Assembly: GCA_905250075.1 (NCBI GenBank)
Contig: CAJNOP010000022.1
Location: 506,612 to 570,611, forward strand
Length of the DNA stretch: 64,000 nucleotides
Origin: Rotaria sp. Silwood1
Taxonomy: Eukaryota; Rotifera; Eurotatoria; Philodinida; Philodinidae
Direction: 5' to 3'
Below are positions 23,566 through 38,900 of this stretch, in pieces; position 1 is the stretch's first letter; every line of letters starts with the position of its first letter. The position numbers and the translations under genes are program-made. The notes beneath the pieces were generated by a model. The model worked only from the letters and a program-made list of their open reading frames with translations, did not search any database and was not told the DNA's origin.

Positions 23566-24960
23566 ATGTATACATACGGTGTAACAACAAGTCGATGTTC
23601 TCTATGTTATGCTCTTTTATATACAACTACAACGAGTTCTACAATTGGATATTCATCATCAAATAGACGACATGGTAATCGTTGTTCGATAGCATCCATC
23701 GAACGGCTAATTTCATCATCTAAAAAACTTCAAAATCTTTGGCTTAAAAATCAAAATCGAAGTATTAATACTCGCTCAATATGTTTTCGATGTTGTGATA
23801 CAATACGACAAATTGAACAAATTAAAAATCATATCGAACAACTTAATAATGAACAACAATTACTTATGAATAAAATTGAACATAATCTTTATAAACGTGC
23901 GCTTATTTTACAAGGACAAAGACAACAACGATCAAATGATTACAGTGCTTTCTCAATAGATCATCAAGTAATTGATTTAACTTAATTTGTTTTTTTTTAA
24001 TATGACAATTTTTTCTTTCCTAGCAAATCCCACTCAATGAAGATGATGATACTGAAGAAGGTGAAGAAAAACCTCGAACAGTACCTACAATAAATGGACA
24101 TGGACATCCGTCATCTATGGTCATATCAACAACCACATTAGTTGGTGCTAAGCGACGTAAATCTAAAATAGCACATAAAATTAATATAGAAGATAAAGTA
24201 AAAGAAAAACAAAATACTTGTTTATTTTTTTCCTACTAAAAACTTCGTTTTTTTCTGTTTCTTTTTTATTAGTCTTCATTGCTCAATCATACCAGACAAT
24301 CAAGTAATAGCTATACAGAAGAATAAATTCATAATTATAATCATAAAATTTCTTCTTATTTAAGTTTCTCCAATATCTCATTCAACTGAAAAGCTTTCCT
24401 CCAAACTGTTATTTAATTCTCATTCACCTAAACATCATCGAACAGGTATATTTTCAACTGGTATTAATGGTCATAATAATAATGATTTAGCTAACCTATC
24501 ATTTGGTTCAGCATATAAATCTTTAGCTTTACCAACATCATCATCGGCAACTACACCACCATTTATTGATCCAACAACAGGAGCATTAATTGCAATTGTT
24601 TCAAATCCACATCATGCCGCTTTACTTGCTCAACAACATCAACAAATGTTTAAAACATCTTCAATATCTCCAACATCAACAAATACAATTGATGAACATG
24701 AAATAATACCTCCTAAACAACCAAATCCAAAAAAATTTCCTTGTCTTTTATGTGGACGTGATTTTTCAAATAAGTCTAATTTAAATCGTCATCATAGTAT
24801 TGTTCATGTCGCTATAAGAAATTTTGAATGTGCACGTTGTCCAAAAAAATTTAAATTAAGACAAGGACTTAAAACACATATGCAACGATGTCATGGTGTT
24901 AATACAGATGAACCAACATTTGTTTTACAAAAACATCACGCTCATCATCATCATCATTAA
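23566..24960 (+). CDS. two-finger C2H2 zinc-finger protein with ZAD-like N-terminus
   Basis: Four exons: 23566-23967, 24024-24197, 24273-24303 and 24365-24960, giving 400 residues. Likely a nuclear DNA-binding protein. N-terminal Cys pairs C11-x2-C14 and C73-x2-C76, followed by a Gln/Glu-rich helix (~81-105), resemble a ZAD (zinc-finger-associated dimerisation) module, though spacing is only roughly right and this is inference. A basic KRRKSK stretch in exon 2 could be a nuclear signal. Two classical fingers lie near the end: C329/C332/H345/H350 and C358/C361/H374/H379, separated by a linker that is not TGEKP. The protein ends in a His run. Exon 3 is a 31-nt microexon; if skipped the frame changes. 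Polyadenylation signal at 25124. I cannot assign orthology. Confidence 0.8.
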
Positions 24961-25129
24961 TCCTTTTTTTTGCTCAATTAAAATAGATAGCATAAACAAA
25001 ACAAAATAAGTGTTACTGTTTTTTTTTTCTTTCTTTTTTTTATATAGTGTTCGTTGAGTTTTTTTTCTTTTTTAATTCTTCTTTTTTTTTCTTCTTGTTA
25101 ATTAACTATTCGACATGAAAACAAATAAA

Positions 25130-27800
25130 TTTTACTCTAGTTTTTATCTAATAAATGAGAATGATAAAATATTTCTAATGTAAAAATAGTATGACTTGTC
25201 GATGTACAAGTCTACTTTTATTGTGTATACAAATCAAATCAGGAAAAGATATTGACATATACGTATACATATCAACATAAAGATATTTAGAAGTCATGCG
25301 AAGGTCTCAACATTGGAAGAGAAAAGCCTATATAAGAAAATGTCTCATTCAGGTAATAAACAATTCTAAACATCTTGATAGTTTTATTGATTAATAATGG
25401 AAATCCTAAAATATAAAAAGGAGTACAAATTGTAGATCATCGATTATTTCTGTTGTTAAAAAATACAAGATCAGTACAAATAAATTCGAAACAATCATTT
25501 TTTTGGAATTTCTATAATTTAACACTGATATATATCATGGAAAAAAGGGGATGATCGAAGAATTATTAGACAAAATGTTGGTTCATTTCTGATCTGTTAA
25601 AAAGTCTCAAAAGTTTTGAGCTAGAATGTTCGTTTCGAATATGAACTGTATGAGAGTAGTGAAATAATTGTTGAAAAGCTTAAAAAAATTCATTGAAATG
25701 GAACTTGTAGGTTGACGTTTCTAGTGAACATGTTTATTTATTTTAGCTCGCTTTAAAGCATTTCAGATAAGTCAAAAATTATAGATTGAAGCTAGAATTC
25801 GAATATGAACTTAGATATGTTGTATCTAATTTTCTTGACGAGAATAATGAGAGACTTCTTGAAAGACCGGAAAAATTATTTTCAATCGTGAACCAACAAG
25901 CTTTTGTTTATTGTAGAACTCCCTGTTCGAATATGCTAAAAATTGTCGAAGTCGGTCGTTTCATACAACGAATATTTCTCAACAAAGCGTAATATTCAGT
26001 TAAGCTGTAACATTCATTCAATCATTCTTTTTCAAGAGCTTCTTGCAACATAAACATGATTGTCGATTCTTAAAATATGAAAACTTAAGAGGCTTGTCCA
26101 GAAACAAAAATGTGTGAATCTTGTAGAATAGCTTCTGATTTACAAACTCATATATAAATAAAGATCTTAACTTTTAATTTCCAGTTGCAATAGTGAAAAT
26201 ACAAAAATATTCAAACTAATTTTTTGAGCTTTTTAAAGATTATTTTCATTACTCTTGTACAAAATCTCTAAGTCCATACTCGAAAAAGGATATCATAATT
26301 CATAGCTTTGAAGACATTCTAGCAGATCAAATGTGAGTAAACATCTAGTCTAAAAACTTACCAATCATTTTTTATTAGACTATATTTTGTCCAATATGCT
26401 TTAAAACTGAAACAATTCTAAATATATAGATTCAATAGATTCTCGCTTTCTAAAAACCCTTACAGAGTACAGTATTCTATTCAAAAGTGCTATTAAGGAA
26501 AAAAAATCATTATTAGCTGATGTACCAGCTGACCCAGAAATAACCTACCAGCAAGAGAATGGAATATCTAAACGGTATTTTGACCGTATGAATCATAACT
26601 TTCCTAATAATAGATGGTTCTTCAGTTTTTATGCATAAGCTAGAAATTTAGTAAAATCGTTGAAAACTATTATTATCTAGCTGAAAGAGAAAAAAAATAG
26701 ATAAATTACAGAGACGAGACTTTTGTAATAGTATTCAAATTGTCATGTTTTTAAATTTTCTCAGCTTTCAAAAATGATTGACAGTGGTTTCAAAAATTGA
26801 TCATATAGACTTAATTTCGATTTTTTTTCGCAACGACAACTCGCATGAAGAATTCAAATCACGATTTGGATAGAGAAATATTTTTCCAACAAAAATTTGA
26901 AGGAAATAAACTTTTCATTATATTCTTAACTTTCAAGATACCTAGAAAATCTTAAACTTAGTTTCTTCAGCATTCACAACCCTCAAATATTTGTCGGAAA
27001 TAAATCTCTCTATTCAACTCACTATTTGAAGACCATATGAGTTACCATTAAAGAAAAAACTTGAAATTAAATCTGTATGATTCATTTTTAGAGCATCTAT
27101 ATTTATAATATTTTAAATTTTGCTAGCCTATCTAGTTTTTTCGAGGCTTCACAGGGTCCTCTCAAATGTTCTTGTACGGAAAGTTCTCAAGAAATCTGTG
27201 TGACAATAGTTACACATTGGGCAGAGTACTTATATGAATAGTCAACTAAAAAACATATCCGAGAAATTTTTGATATATTCCATTCTGTAGGGCTTTAAAT
27301 ATTAATCATTTCAACAAAAAAATTTTTAATTTTCATCCATAAATAATAACAATGGATTCAGAATAGCATCACATTAGTGTGGAGTTCTGGAACAATTTAT
27401 GTTTTTTTCCAGTATATTGGTCGTAACATCTTCATTTGATGATGAAAATAGGAAAATCTTTGTACCGAGATAATCAGCAAAAACAGTTCTGCAAAGTCAG
27501 ATGCGTCAAAACAAAAATTTTCAGATCACTGCACTTTTTATGGTTGACTACTCATAGAAGTACCTGAGGAAAAACAGCAACTTTTGGTTTGAAGTAGATG
27601 ATATTAGATTTCAAGTTTGTCAATAATAAGCTGAAAATTAATGAATGTCGGAAGACACCAAACATTCAAAAAAATGATAAAGACTTTTGCAAGAACATTT
27701 CAATACTAAGAAACCGTTTATTTATGTCAAAAATCGATCAAATTACTGTTTAAATAAAAGTGATTATAAATGATCTTATTGATACGTCCAGAGATTTTGC
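25130..27800. other. non-coding region, possible weak foldback
   Basis: I see no gene. A 68-codon frame at 25786 has no splice partner or family signal. A weak inverted pair around 27215-27250 (agtactta tatgaatagtcaac) and 27545-27570 (gttgactactcatagaagtac) suggests another old foldback element. Otherwise it is AT-rich unique sequence. Confidence 0.45.
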
Positions 27801-27805
27801 TAATT

Positions 27806-28150
27806 AAAGAATTATCCGAACTGATACTCGTAGTTTGAGCTCATATTGGGTTCACAAAGAATCTCGATAAGACCAAAAAACCTTTAAAAAAGTTCATTTC
27901 CGCAGGCTTCTAAAACTTTCAGAATATTCTACAATTCATGCGATCTGTTTATAGACGGAATTTCAGAACGAAATATCGTTATTTGATTTTTGGTAAATAT
28001 CTAAAGCTGGACGAAAAATTCAATAAAACGGTGATAACTCAGTCCCAGAGACTCATAGGCACGAACTCTAATAGGATTTTTCTTGTCTTACCGAGACATC
28101 GTTGCGAGTAGAATATTAGCTCAAACAGTGGGTATGAGTTCTGGTACTTC
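27806..28150. mobile_element. foldback element, second copy of family F1
   Basis: The left end (ttatccgaactgatactcgtagtttgagctc...ctcgataagacc) is inverted on the right (ggtaagac... ggagct-like block ...gagctaatattctactcgcaac read backwards, then the tacccactgtttgagct block). The inner sequence 'ggtaaatatctaaagctgg' followed by 'gaaaaattcaataaaac' corresponds to the 12.7-kb copy ('ggtaaatatttaaagctgg...caattcagtaaaat'). It is about half the length of that copy because the central loop is shorter. Confidence 0.7.
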
Positions 28151-31100
28151 CTTCGTAAGCCGATCAACTTATTAATTTTAAATTATTAAAACTAAAAGAT
28201 TAATAAACAAGTTTTTTCAATAAAAAAAAAACATTGGTGAAGTTCAAAGCTTTATATATCATGTAAATCTTCAGCTTAAATTCCTTTATATAATCCATTC
28301 CTAATAAAAAGCAAGAACCACTATATAGTAAAATTATAATTTTTCATAGGTTTCTATCAGTAAGGATTGGTCTTTTCACCAAACACAATAGATAGTAAGA
28401 GTACCAATGCATATAAATATAAAAAATGTTTTATAATTCTTCGATACGAACTTTGCTATAATTGTTTCAATGATTAAATCTTATTAATATCAATTTATTT
28501 TCCACCATTTCTAAAACCTTTCTTCAGTTACTGTTATAAGATAATCGCAGATAATAGAATTATTGTAGAAACTCACATTTCATTATGAATAGGCAACATA
28601 CTCATTAAATAAATAATTATTAGTCGAGATTTTACAAGAGCTCCTTGTCGTATGTACTCTTGATACTTATTTTATTAAAAAAAAATCGGAAAAAATGGAT
28701 AATATTTTGAAATCAATTTTGAAATCATCTTGTAAAAAATCTACAAAATTTTATGTGTTTTCTATCTAACTAAGCCATAAGAAAGAAATATATTGTAATA
28801 AATAGTATAAAGTTATAAATTGGAACTTCGGCAATAACAATTCGGAAGGTAGGTATATGAAGCTTAAATACATATATCACTTCTTTTTTATTGAAATATG
28901 TTTTGCTCCATTAGCGTTTTATGTGAAAATTGCTATTGAGATTGTGGTTTTTTTTTTCAATCTCACTTACACTCATATTTTAATTCTCAAACTCATGATT
29001 CACGGATGAATTCAATTTCGTTTAACGCTTTAGAACTATCATTTGAAAAAATTTCTTTTTAAACTTAAACCAAATATATATTGGTGAAATTCTCTATTCA
29101 AACGGTTTCTTTAAATAAAAAAAGTTTGTTCAATTTAGTTTGCAAACTGTGTAGATTCGAGCGAGCCATTACTGTTATAGTAATTTCAAGGTTCTGTACT
29201 ATATAATGACTACAGTAGTGTATAACAAAGGTATATAAATTACTGGAAAGAATTAATTTCGAAATTATAATCAAACGGGTAAAAACTCGAATTTAGAAAA
29301 ATATAACAACTCAGAAAAAATGTAATTTTTCCTGCCATCTCAGGAAATCTGGCATCCTTCTACCAGTCTCAGTTATCTGATTGCCGGTATACTAGTCAAA
29401 AACTGAGTATGATCTATGCTCAATACGAACTAATAGAGATTTGTACAAAAATGTTAAATGTGTACTCAATTGACTGGTAATATTAGAATTAGTGAATACC
29501 TAAAGAAGGGAGTCCTTCAAATGGTAAATCACTTTTGAATCGATAATATATGTATTATTAGCTTATTGCTACAGAGATATTCCACTTTGACGAGAGTTTT
29601 TACATGAATACTGTGCTAACAGAAAAACTGGTTTTCGATTTTCAATTTGAAATTATGCATAGAGACAGACATTAATGAGATTAGTTTCTTATGAAGGTTG
29701 AAAGTCTTTTAATTTGCTTCTATCCTAAAATAATAACATAAAATCGATCACTGTATAGGAGAGATATAAAAGACATGGTTTTACCATAACTGTATCTTGA
29801 GAAAGAAGTATCGAAAAGATCTGAAACATTCACAAGAAACTATACTCGTTAAGGATTGTCTTCGTTCTGGAGTAGAAAATCTCAAATTGATTCTAGTTTT
29901 GAGATTCTATGTATCAAAATAATTATAAATTTCAATTCTTCAAAATTTGTACAAACTGGAAAAAAAATCGTACGAATTTAGAATAATATAAACGTAAATT
30001 TCTAGTCTTTTGAATTTTATCATTCTAAAAGTAGCTAAGAAATCAGAAATGTACTGTCTTGAAGATGAATGAGCTTGACGGGTAAAAAAACGGAAGCTTC
30101 AGCCTAGAAGTCTGCTGCTTCCGCTTCGCGTAGCACTAAGGTTGAGGCGACCGCTGGAGTAAGTCATACGGGCAGAGGGAATAATCAATATCACCTTGAC
30201 CATGACAATACTAATATTAACGAAACAACGTTATTCGTTTTTATCTTTGATATCTGCTTTTTTGATGACGGTTCTCAATTATGCATGCAAGTAAATCACT
30301 GGTTTCTGTTTTTCTACAATTGTTTATCGTGCATTATTTCTGTGAAAAATCAAAAAATTAGCAATTAGATATTCAGTAAAAATTAATAACAATTTGAGAT
30401 TTAACATGGTCTTAGATATAGCAAACACAATATTTCCTTTTTTTCATTGACAAAAGTAATAATTAAATAAATTATTTTATCAAGACTAAAATTGAATATG
30501 ACTCTCATCAAATAATATACTAGTAAATAATAGATCCATTTATAAACTGATGAGTGAGAGTATTACTACCGAGAAAGAAATCATATTTTATATCTTTGAC
30601 ATTCTCTTGACAGAAAATATCTGTTACTCATCGATCAATTTGAGTAATTCCTCAATATCAAAGCATTACAAAAATCTAGTATATTACATGATTCTTTTCA
30701 ATTTCGAACTTTTTTTTTTTTTTAAATAGAAAAATCAATAATATTTTTTTTTGGTTGATTTTTTTAAGATATAATAACAACAAAATAAATTTTCAAACAC
30801 ACGCACACACACACACACACACACACTCTGCGTTATGTTGTCTATAGTGCAAAAGAAAAAGATAGAATGAACTTTTGAAAACTGAAAGAACAAAGAGGAG
30901 ACATAAAGTCAATCCACTGAAGAAGAAAAAGAAGAAATAGCTTGATCCACACAAAAAAATGCAAATTTAAAAAGACAAAAAAAAAACTTCATTTGCGTCT
31001 TAAAAATATGAAATTTAGTCGATCACTGTTGTACAGCTACATACAAACATCTATATCGTTGCATCAAACCAAATATAAGACAGACAAACACAAACATGAC

Positions 31101-31328
31101 ATAATTTGATATAAATAAAAATACATTTAAAAAAAAGAAAAGAAAAAAGAATGCATATACACACACAAACACATAGACAGAACGATCGACTGCAAGTGAG
31201 TAAAAAAATACACATACAAAGAATAATTGGTGTGCAGCAATGCGTAGCTACGAACCGGAAGATTGCATAGAAAAAAAACGACAAAATACTGTTATTTATG
31301 TATGTGTGATTAATAATAGAAAACAAGT
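28151..31328. other. non-coding region downstream of the KH-protein gene
   Basis: AT-rich, with no complete gene on either strand. It includes a conspicuous GC-richer patch at ~30075-30180 (see findings) and an (AC)n microsatellite at ~30797-30826. The long frames on the minus strand at 31051-31332 are low-complexity Cys/Phe/Ile sequence from the 3' flank of the KH gene. Confidence 0.5.
30797..30826. repeat. (AC)n microsatellite
   Basis: Nearly pure alternation of A and C for about 30 bases in non-coding DNA. Confidence 0.9.
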
Positions 31329-32940
<1,612 letters not shown>

Positions 32941-35900
32941 GATTTATTTATTAAATATTGATTTATAATAGGGACAGATGTCGAAGGTGAAAATCAAGGG
33001 CAGGTAGGTCGTGAAAATGTGTAAAGACGAAGGGAGAAGGGAACCTAGAAATACATTAAAAAAAAAGAAACGATTATTATATTTATGCATTGTCTTCGAT
33101 CTACATTTAGGTTTTTTCAATAGTGAAGAACCTTAATTTATTTTATATATATATATATCGGGTATCCTTATTTCCTTTCCGGATGAAATGGCGTTAGAAA
33201 TGAGTTGTTAGCACTCATCATCAATCGCTCCGTTTGCCTTTTTTTTTTATAGCGATTGCTCTTATTCTTCTTTTATTTAATGGCGTTATTTTTTTTTTTT
33301 TTATTGAAAAACTCAAGAGAAAAAAAAATGAGCAATCAATATTTTACTATCGAAGCGCCTTGTTGCTTACTTGCATTAATAATTGATTATAATATGATCG
33401 GTGAACGATTAATTCTTTTTCTTTTTTTTCGTTGTGGAAAAGTGATTTTCTATTCCCTTTTATTTCTATTTGTCTATTTTAAAAGATCTAACATACAATT
33501 TAATTATCATTCTTGGTCATCTTAACACTACTATCTATCAAGCAATACTATTTATGTCTAAGGGAAAATCTGGAATGAATAATATTTCTTATTTTCTTCT
33601 GAAGAGATCTGATCGTATATTCATATAACATATGTTTAGTTGTCAACAATATACAGATGACGCACGCATGACTAGTTACATTATAAAATATCTCAAATGA
33701 CCATATTTCAATAGGGAAAAGAGTTTAGTTTCAATAATCAATCAGTATATATTTTTTCCCTATACCAATCTAGTAAACACAGTCTACACTAAGATGATGA
33801 CGAATATTTCTTATTCTCATTGTCGATCGTATGTTTGACATCAACAAACATTTGGAAGTGTTTTTTCTACTACTTTTTCTCTGATGACATAGAAAATTAA
33901 CTCCTCAAGCCGATTATTATTTGTGTCCTTATTATTGTCAGAATTTTTACTGTCATATTCATCACATGCAGACATAACTTCTAATTGATAATAATATAAG
34001 TTGGAATAAACTCATTCCTTTGAGCCATATGTTCTTCATTGATAAAATATATATGCACACATGTATTGCGATCATATAAAAATAAGATTTAACAAAAGAA
34101 AAAGAAAAAGAAAGGGGATTTTTTTTATCCATTAAGTGGTCAAACATACTCGTTAGGTTTTTCTTTTTCTAGATTGTTCGAGGAACATAAGTCAGACAAC
34201 AATCAAAATGAACATGTCGTGCAATAGGCAAATGTTTATGACTAGGCAAAAGATTGTTTAGGGATCTCAATTAGTTCGTTGCGTGATAGAGAAACATGTG
34301 TATCGTTCGAAGAATTTGTGTGCGTGATGTCAATTAGAATATAGTAAATTGACTATGTCCTCGGAAACAAATACCCTATCTATCTATCTATATATATATA
34401 TATATATTCATATGTGAAGTATTTTTAAAATCTAGATGAAATATAGTCCTATGTTAAAGTATCAACTCAGAAAACAACGAAAGATTCTAATATTTGAATA
34501 AAAATTCGATTTCTTAAACTTACTTTATTCTTGTCTTATCGGAAATGTTTAACGTTGATATGAGGAGTTCAGAAAATCCATTCTTTGCCTTTTTTATGTC
34601 GTATTTTTTCTTCTCTTCCTTATTAAGATAACGAAAAATATCTTCTTCCTTTTTTTTTCTTTTTCTTGCTTTCCATAATACTCATCATCGTTTTTGCTTC
34701 TATGAATATATCGCACATTTGACACATAGACACGCATACCATGTTATGAACGCTAAGAAAACCCTCAACGGATACTAATCTCTTGTCTTTTCTTTTTTTT
34801 TCTTCTCTGCTACTTCCCTTTTCTACACGATTAAATAAGAAGAAACGATAGGAACTATGGATGAGCAATATAGTAGTTGATATTTCTCTTTTTACTAGTC
34901 TATGAAAGATGAGATGGAAGAAAAGAGTTTTTGTCGTCATGTATGTCGTAGAGACATCAGACAACTCAAATCAACAATACTCAAAGAATATAATGAGATT
35001 ATACATGATGACAACGACAAGAGGCTAACTATTCATTCTTCAAGTATAATGAAAGACTTCAAGAAGCTGACATACAGTTCCTTTTTAATGTATATATATA
35101 TATATTTACATTTACTATAGCATAGTATTAGCACATCCTTTTTTAAAAGCTTATACATAGAAGCAGGAAACAATCTTCGAGCAAACACTTTTTCGAATGT
35201 AGTTTCCTGCATTACTTCAAAAGGATTATAAAAATGACTATGCATTCACATATTTCCACAACGTGCTTCATTTATAATTAGATTGAGAGCATCATTTATT
35301 TCTTTTATTAATGATGTAATATGAACATATATAGTTCATTACCTGCATGAAAATAGAAAATGTTAGATGAAGTTAACAAGAAACCAAAAAGAAAAAAGAA
35401 AACCTTGGAAGAAAATAGACTACTAGTAGATTATTATTCAATATAAAATAGAAAGAAGTATAACTGCAAAAGAAGAAGAAAAAAAATAGAAGAAAAGACA
35501 AGGCAAAGAGCAAACTGGTCCGAGTCGTTAATCAACATCTCATCTTTTCCTTCTCTTTCTTCTTCTTCGTTTTCTTGTTCTTCTTCATTCTTTTCTTATG
35601 TTACTATTACTAACACTACTACTAGTCCACCATTGTCAGAACAATTTTCACTCAGACATACATGCACAAAAACGACGACATTGTTCGCACAAGGAAAAGG
35701 AATTATCTTGATACGATCACCATCGACGAACACAAGGCAAAGGCGAGAACTGCTTGTTCCAGCAGAACTAATTGATGCGTGTATGTTTGTGTGTATATTT
35801 CAAGTTTAAATCTCATCTACATAACATCTTTTCTCTAAGAAATGACAAAACCAGATACGAAGAAATTATATACGCAGATTTGCTATTTGAACTTATCTTT

Positions 35901-38900
35901 GTTGTTGTTTAACATAAAACATTCTAATAGTTGTTATGATGTTTATGAATTAGCCTAAATTCTATTCACATAAATTTATAGAATAAATATCGAGAGAACA
36001 AAAATACAAGAAATATAGAATTCTCAATAGAATATTTAACTTCAGGATGTCAATTCTACTTATTGTTCTTATAACAATAAAATATGAACGAAATAAAAGC
36101 TATAAAGCTTTCTTTTTTATCTATCTCTACAATAAATAAAGAAAAAATAAAAAGAATGAAGATTGAATAGCTACTGACTAGTGAACTGTTAATTGCAATT
36201 CAATGGATAAGATTTTGTTTCCTATTGCACACCGAACGATCGTTGTCCCGGTGTTCTGTATATAGTTGATGACGTCGATTGAATTAGCACATGTTACTGA
36301 AGGACGAACGAAGAGAAACATGCAAGCAGGCAATCTTAACATTTCTACCCAAGAGAAATATCAAATGAATATACTGAATGAATCGCTCCAACTGGCGTGT
36401 CTTGTTGTCTTAACATATATTTATATACAGAATCCAGATATATCGGTATCAATCTACCTCTTGCCCATCCGGCGACCTTAATGTGATACTCGACACATCT
36501 GTTTAGAAATCAACTACGATGCTCACAGCAGTCGTTCATTCATACTTACACAAATCAAAATGAATAAGAATATAATGATCGACACTAAGCCTTACAGTAA
36601 TAATGTATATATCCAAATGTTTACTAATAGAGAAGACAACAATGCTGTTTTTACTTTTTTTTCTTCTTCTGTCTCGTGGCTCAGTTAAGTATCAACAACG
36701 TGGACGAATATTACTATGAGTGTTGATTGTTGTTGTTGTCTTCGTCGTTGTCGTAGAGCGAGAGAGAAAATTCATTGGTACTAATGTCTATTTGATAGCG
36801 TAGGCAATGCATCTATAGTAGTAGTAGAAAGAACGAGAGAAGAGAAGGCAAAAACTGAAGAAAATAGACTTGTCGCTGCTGCTAATATGCTGTTACTCGA
36901 GAGCAATGCGAGATTTCTTCCAATGCTTTTGGCTTGCGCGTTCGCTATCGCATACTGTTACAGAAACGATCATCCGACGGCCGAAAGAGAAGCGTGTAGT
37001 CTAACAAAAGAAAGAACGAGTAGTATAGAGCAGATTTTCGTTATGTCTTCCATGTTTCTCTCTCTCTCTCTCTCTTTCATTTGTTATCGTTCTCGTCAGC
37101 TTGTCGCTTCTATCTATGGCGACAACGGCGACAGATCATCTAACTACATGCGTATATTTATCTGTGCTCGTTCGCAGAGAACTTTGGCTGAGTGGTCTGA
37201 TAGAACGACAATTTGATAGAGAGAAGAGTTATTTAATGTTCATCATTTTCTCTTCCATCCATTCATCTATTTCTGGGTTCTACGATTCCTGTAGTGAAGT
37301 AGCTCACAAGTATTGCGTGTAAATAGAAGCATTCTTCTATCTTAAATACCGCTATGGAAGATATATGTTCCTGGTGGAATAAATTTTTTTTGTATGTACG
37401 CATGCATGCACATCAATATATATATATTTAAAGATATACAAAATAAAGCCCTTAAATAACAAATGAAGCGTGTACACACATGTACGCTAATCGTTTATGA
37501 TCGTCAACTAGAAAGAATATTCATCTAGGGATTGACTGGAATCTCTCTAGAGATGATTGATTCACCGAGACATATCCTTAGTTACAATCGTTTAGATTGT
37601 TTCGAAAAGCTATGATGCATATTTAATTGATTGAGTCAATCAATGGTAGCAAATCTTGAATATACGTGTACTGTGTCAATTATCACTACAGAATGGAAAC
37701 GATTAGAACTAACGAGTAAAAGAAAGAACGTTACTTCATCGATTGATGGCAAATGGGACAAGAGGCCAGTTCGACCTTGTTGAACTTAAAGCGAATATGA
37801 CAGCAACACTAGAAAGGGACTCATAAGGTACCTAATTGTTTACTTACGATCAATATCTTTTTCTCTCTCTCTCCCTCCTTTTCTTTCGAAGACAGAGCCC
37901 GTGAAAATGTCATCAATAATGATGCATCATCTAATTGGCGTGACGATGATCTATCTGCAGACATCTTACTTATGTATTTGGACTAAAACGAGAAATGATA
38001 TTGTGCGGATGATTGCATATTCTAGTAACAACATAACAAGATGATGATGGTCTTTGTCACATTATATAGTATATACATTTATAGATATATAATGGAAAAA
38101 CCATTTTGTATCTTCATCATTAATTTATCTCAATAGTATAATAAAGTATATTCGATGTTTCTTTTTTCATCTTATAAAATAATCAATGCTAATCTATTTT
38201 AATCTTATGTATTTGGCTAAAATAAGATTGAATAATGTGTTCCTAACTAATTTTCAAAAGAATTTATCAGAAGAAAAATTGCACTCAATAGAAAAACTTT
38301 AATGAACTATTTCTAGTATTTATTCAACCGAAAAGTTCTAATTTATTATGTGAACAATAAATTTCAGTCTGCTCCTTTTTAATACTGTTTCTAAAAAGAA
38401 AAAAATAAGCAACAAAGCTGGTTGTAATTAGAAAAAAATCATTCCTTAACCTTTTTTTTTTTGATCAACTATCATATTCGATTCATAACTTATATTTTCT
38501 GTCTATCATTATTATTGTAATACTCACGTGTGGACAATATCGTAGTGTTCAATTAAAAGAAAAGGAGAAGCATATAATTTAAATGAATGTACGTTCTATT
38601 TGGTTTTTTTTTGAAATTGATGTCGTGTTTCTCTTATTCTGATGATGTTGTAACAGCACTGTGGGCACGCACAGCTTTATACACCCTGCGTCGTCGCTGC
38701 GTTTCAATTATTGTGCACGCCGGCTGTGCAAAAGTAAGAAAATGAATATGAAGGTGTACCACGCACACACAGAAAATTAGGTTTCCAGATGTCCCTTAAG
38801 GACTGTTGTAAGAAAATGAATAGGTCTATAAATCTCAAAGATCTTTGTCTATTATCGCCTAGAATATATATACGTATATACGCAAAAAAAAAGAAGAAAG

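Noticed and set aside
36887-37322. Two overlapping forward frames of 109 and 73 codons, one starting MLLLESNARFLPMLLACAFAIAYCY
   Set aside because: Looks like a signal peptide at first, but the rest includes a CT-repeat translation and no cleavage motif or cysteine framework; overlapping frames argue for chance.
38650-38740. GC-richer patch with short inverted repeats, considered as a tRNA or structured RNA
   Set aside because: No cloverleaf or A/B box arrangement could be drawn.
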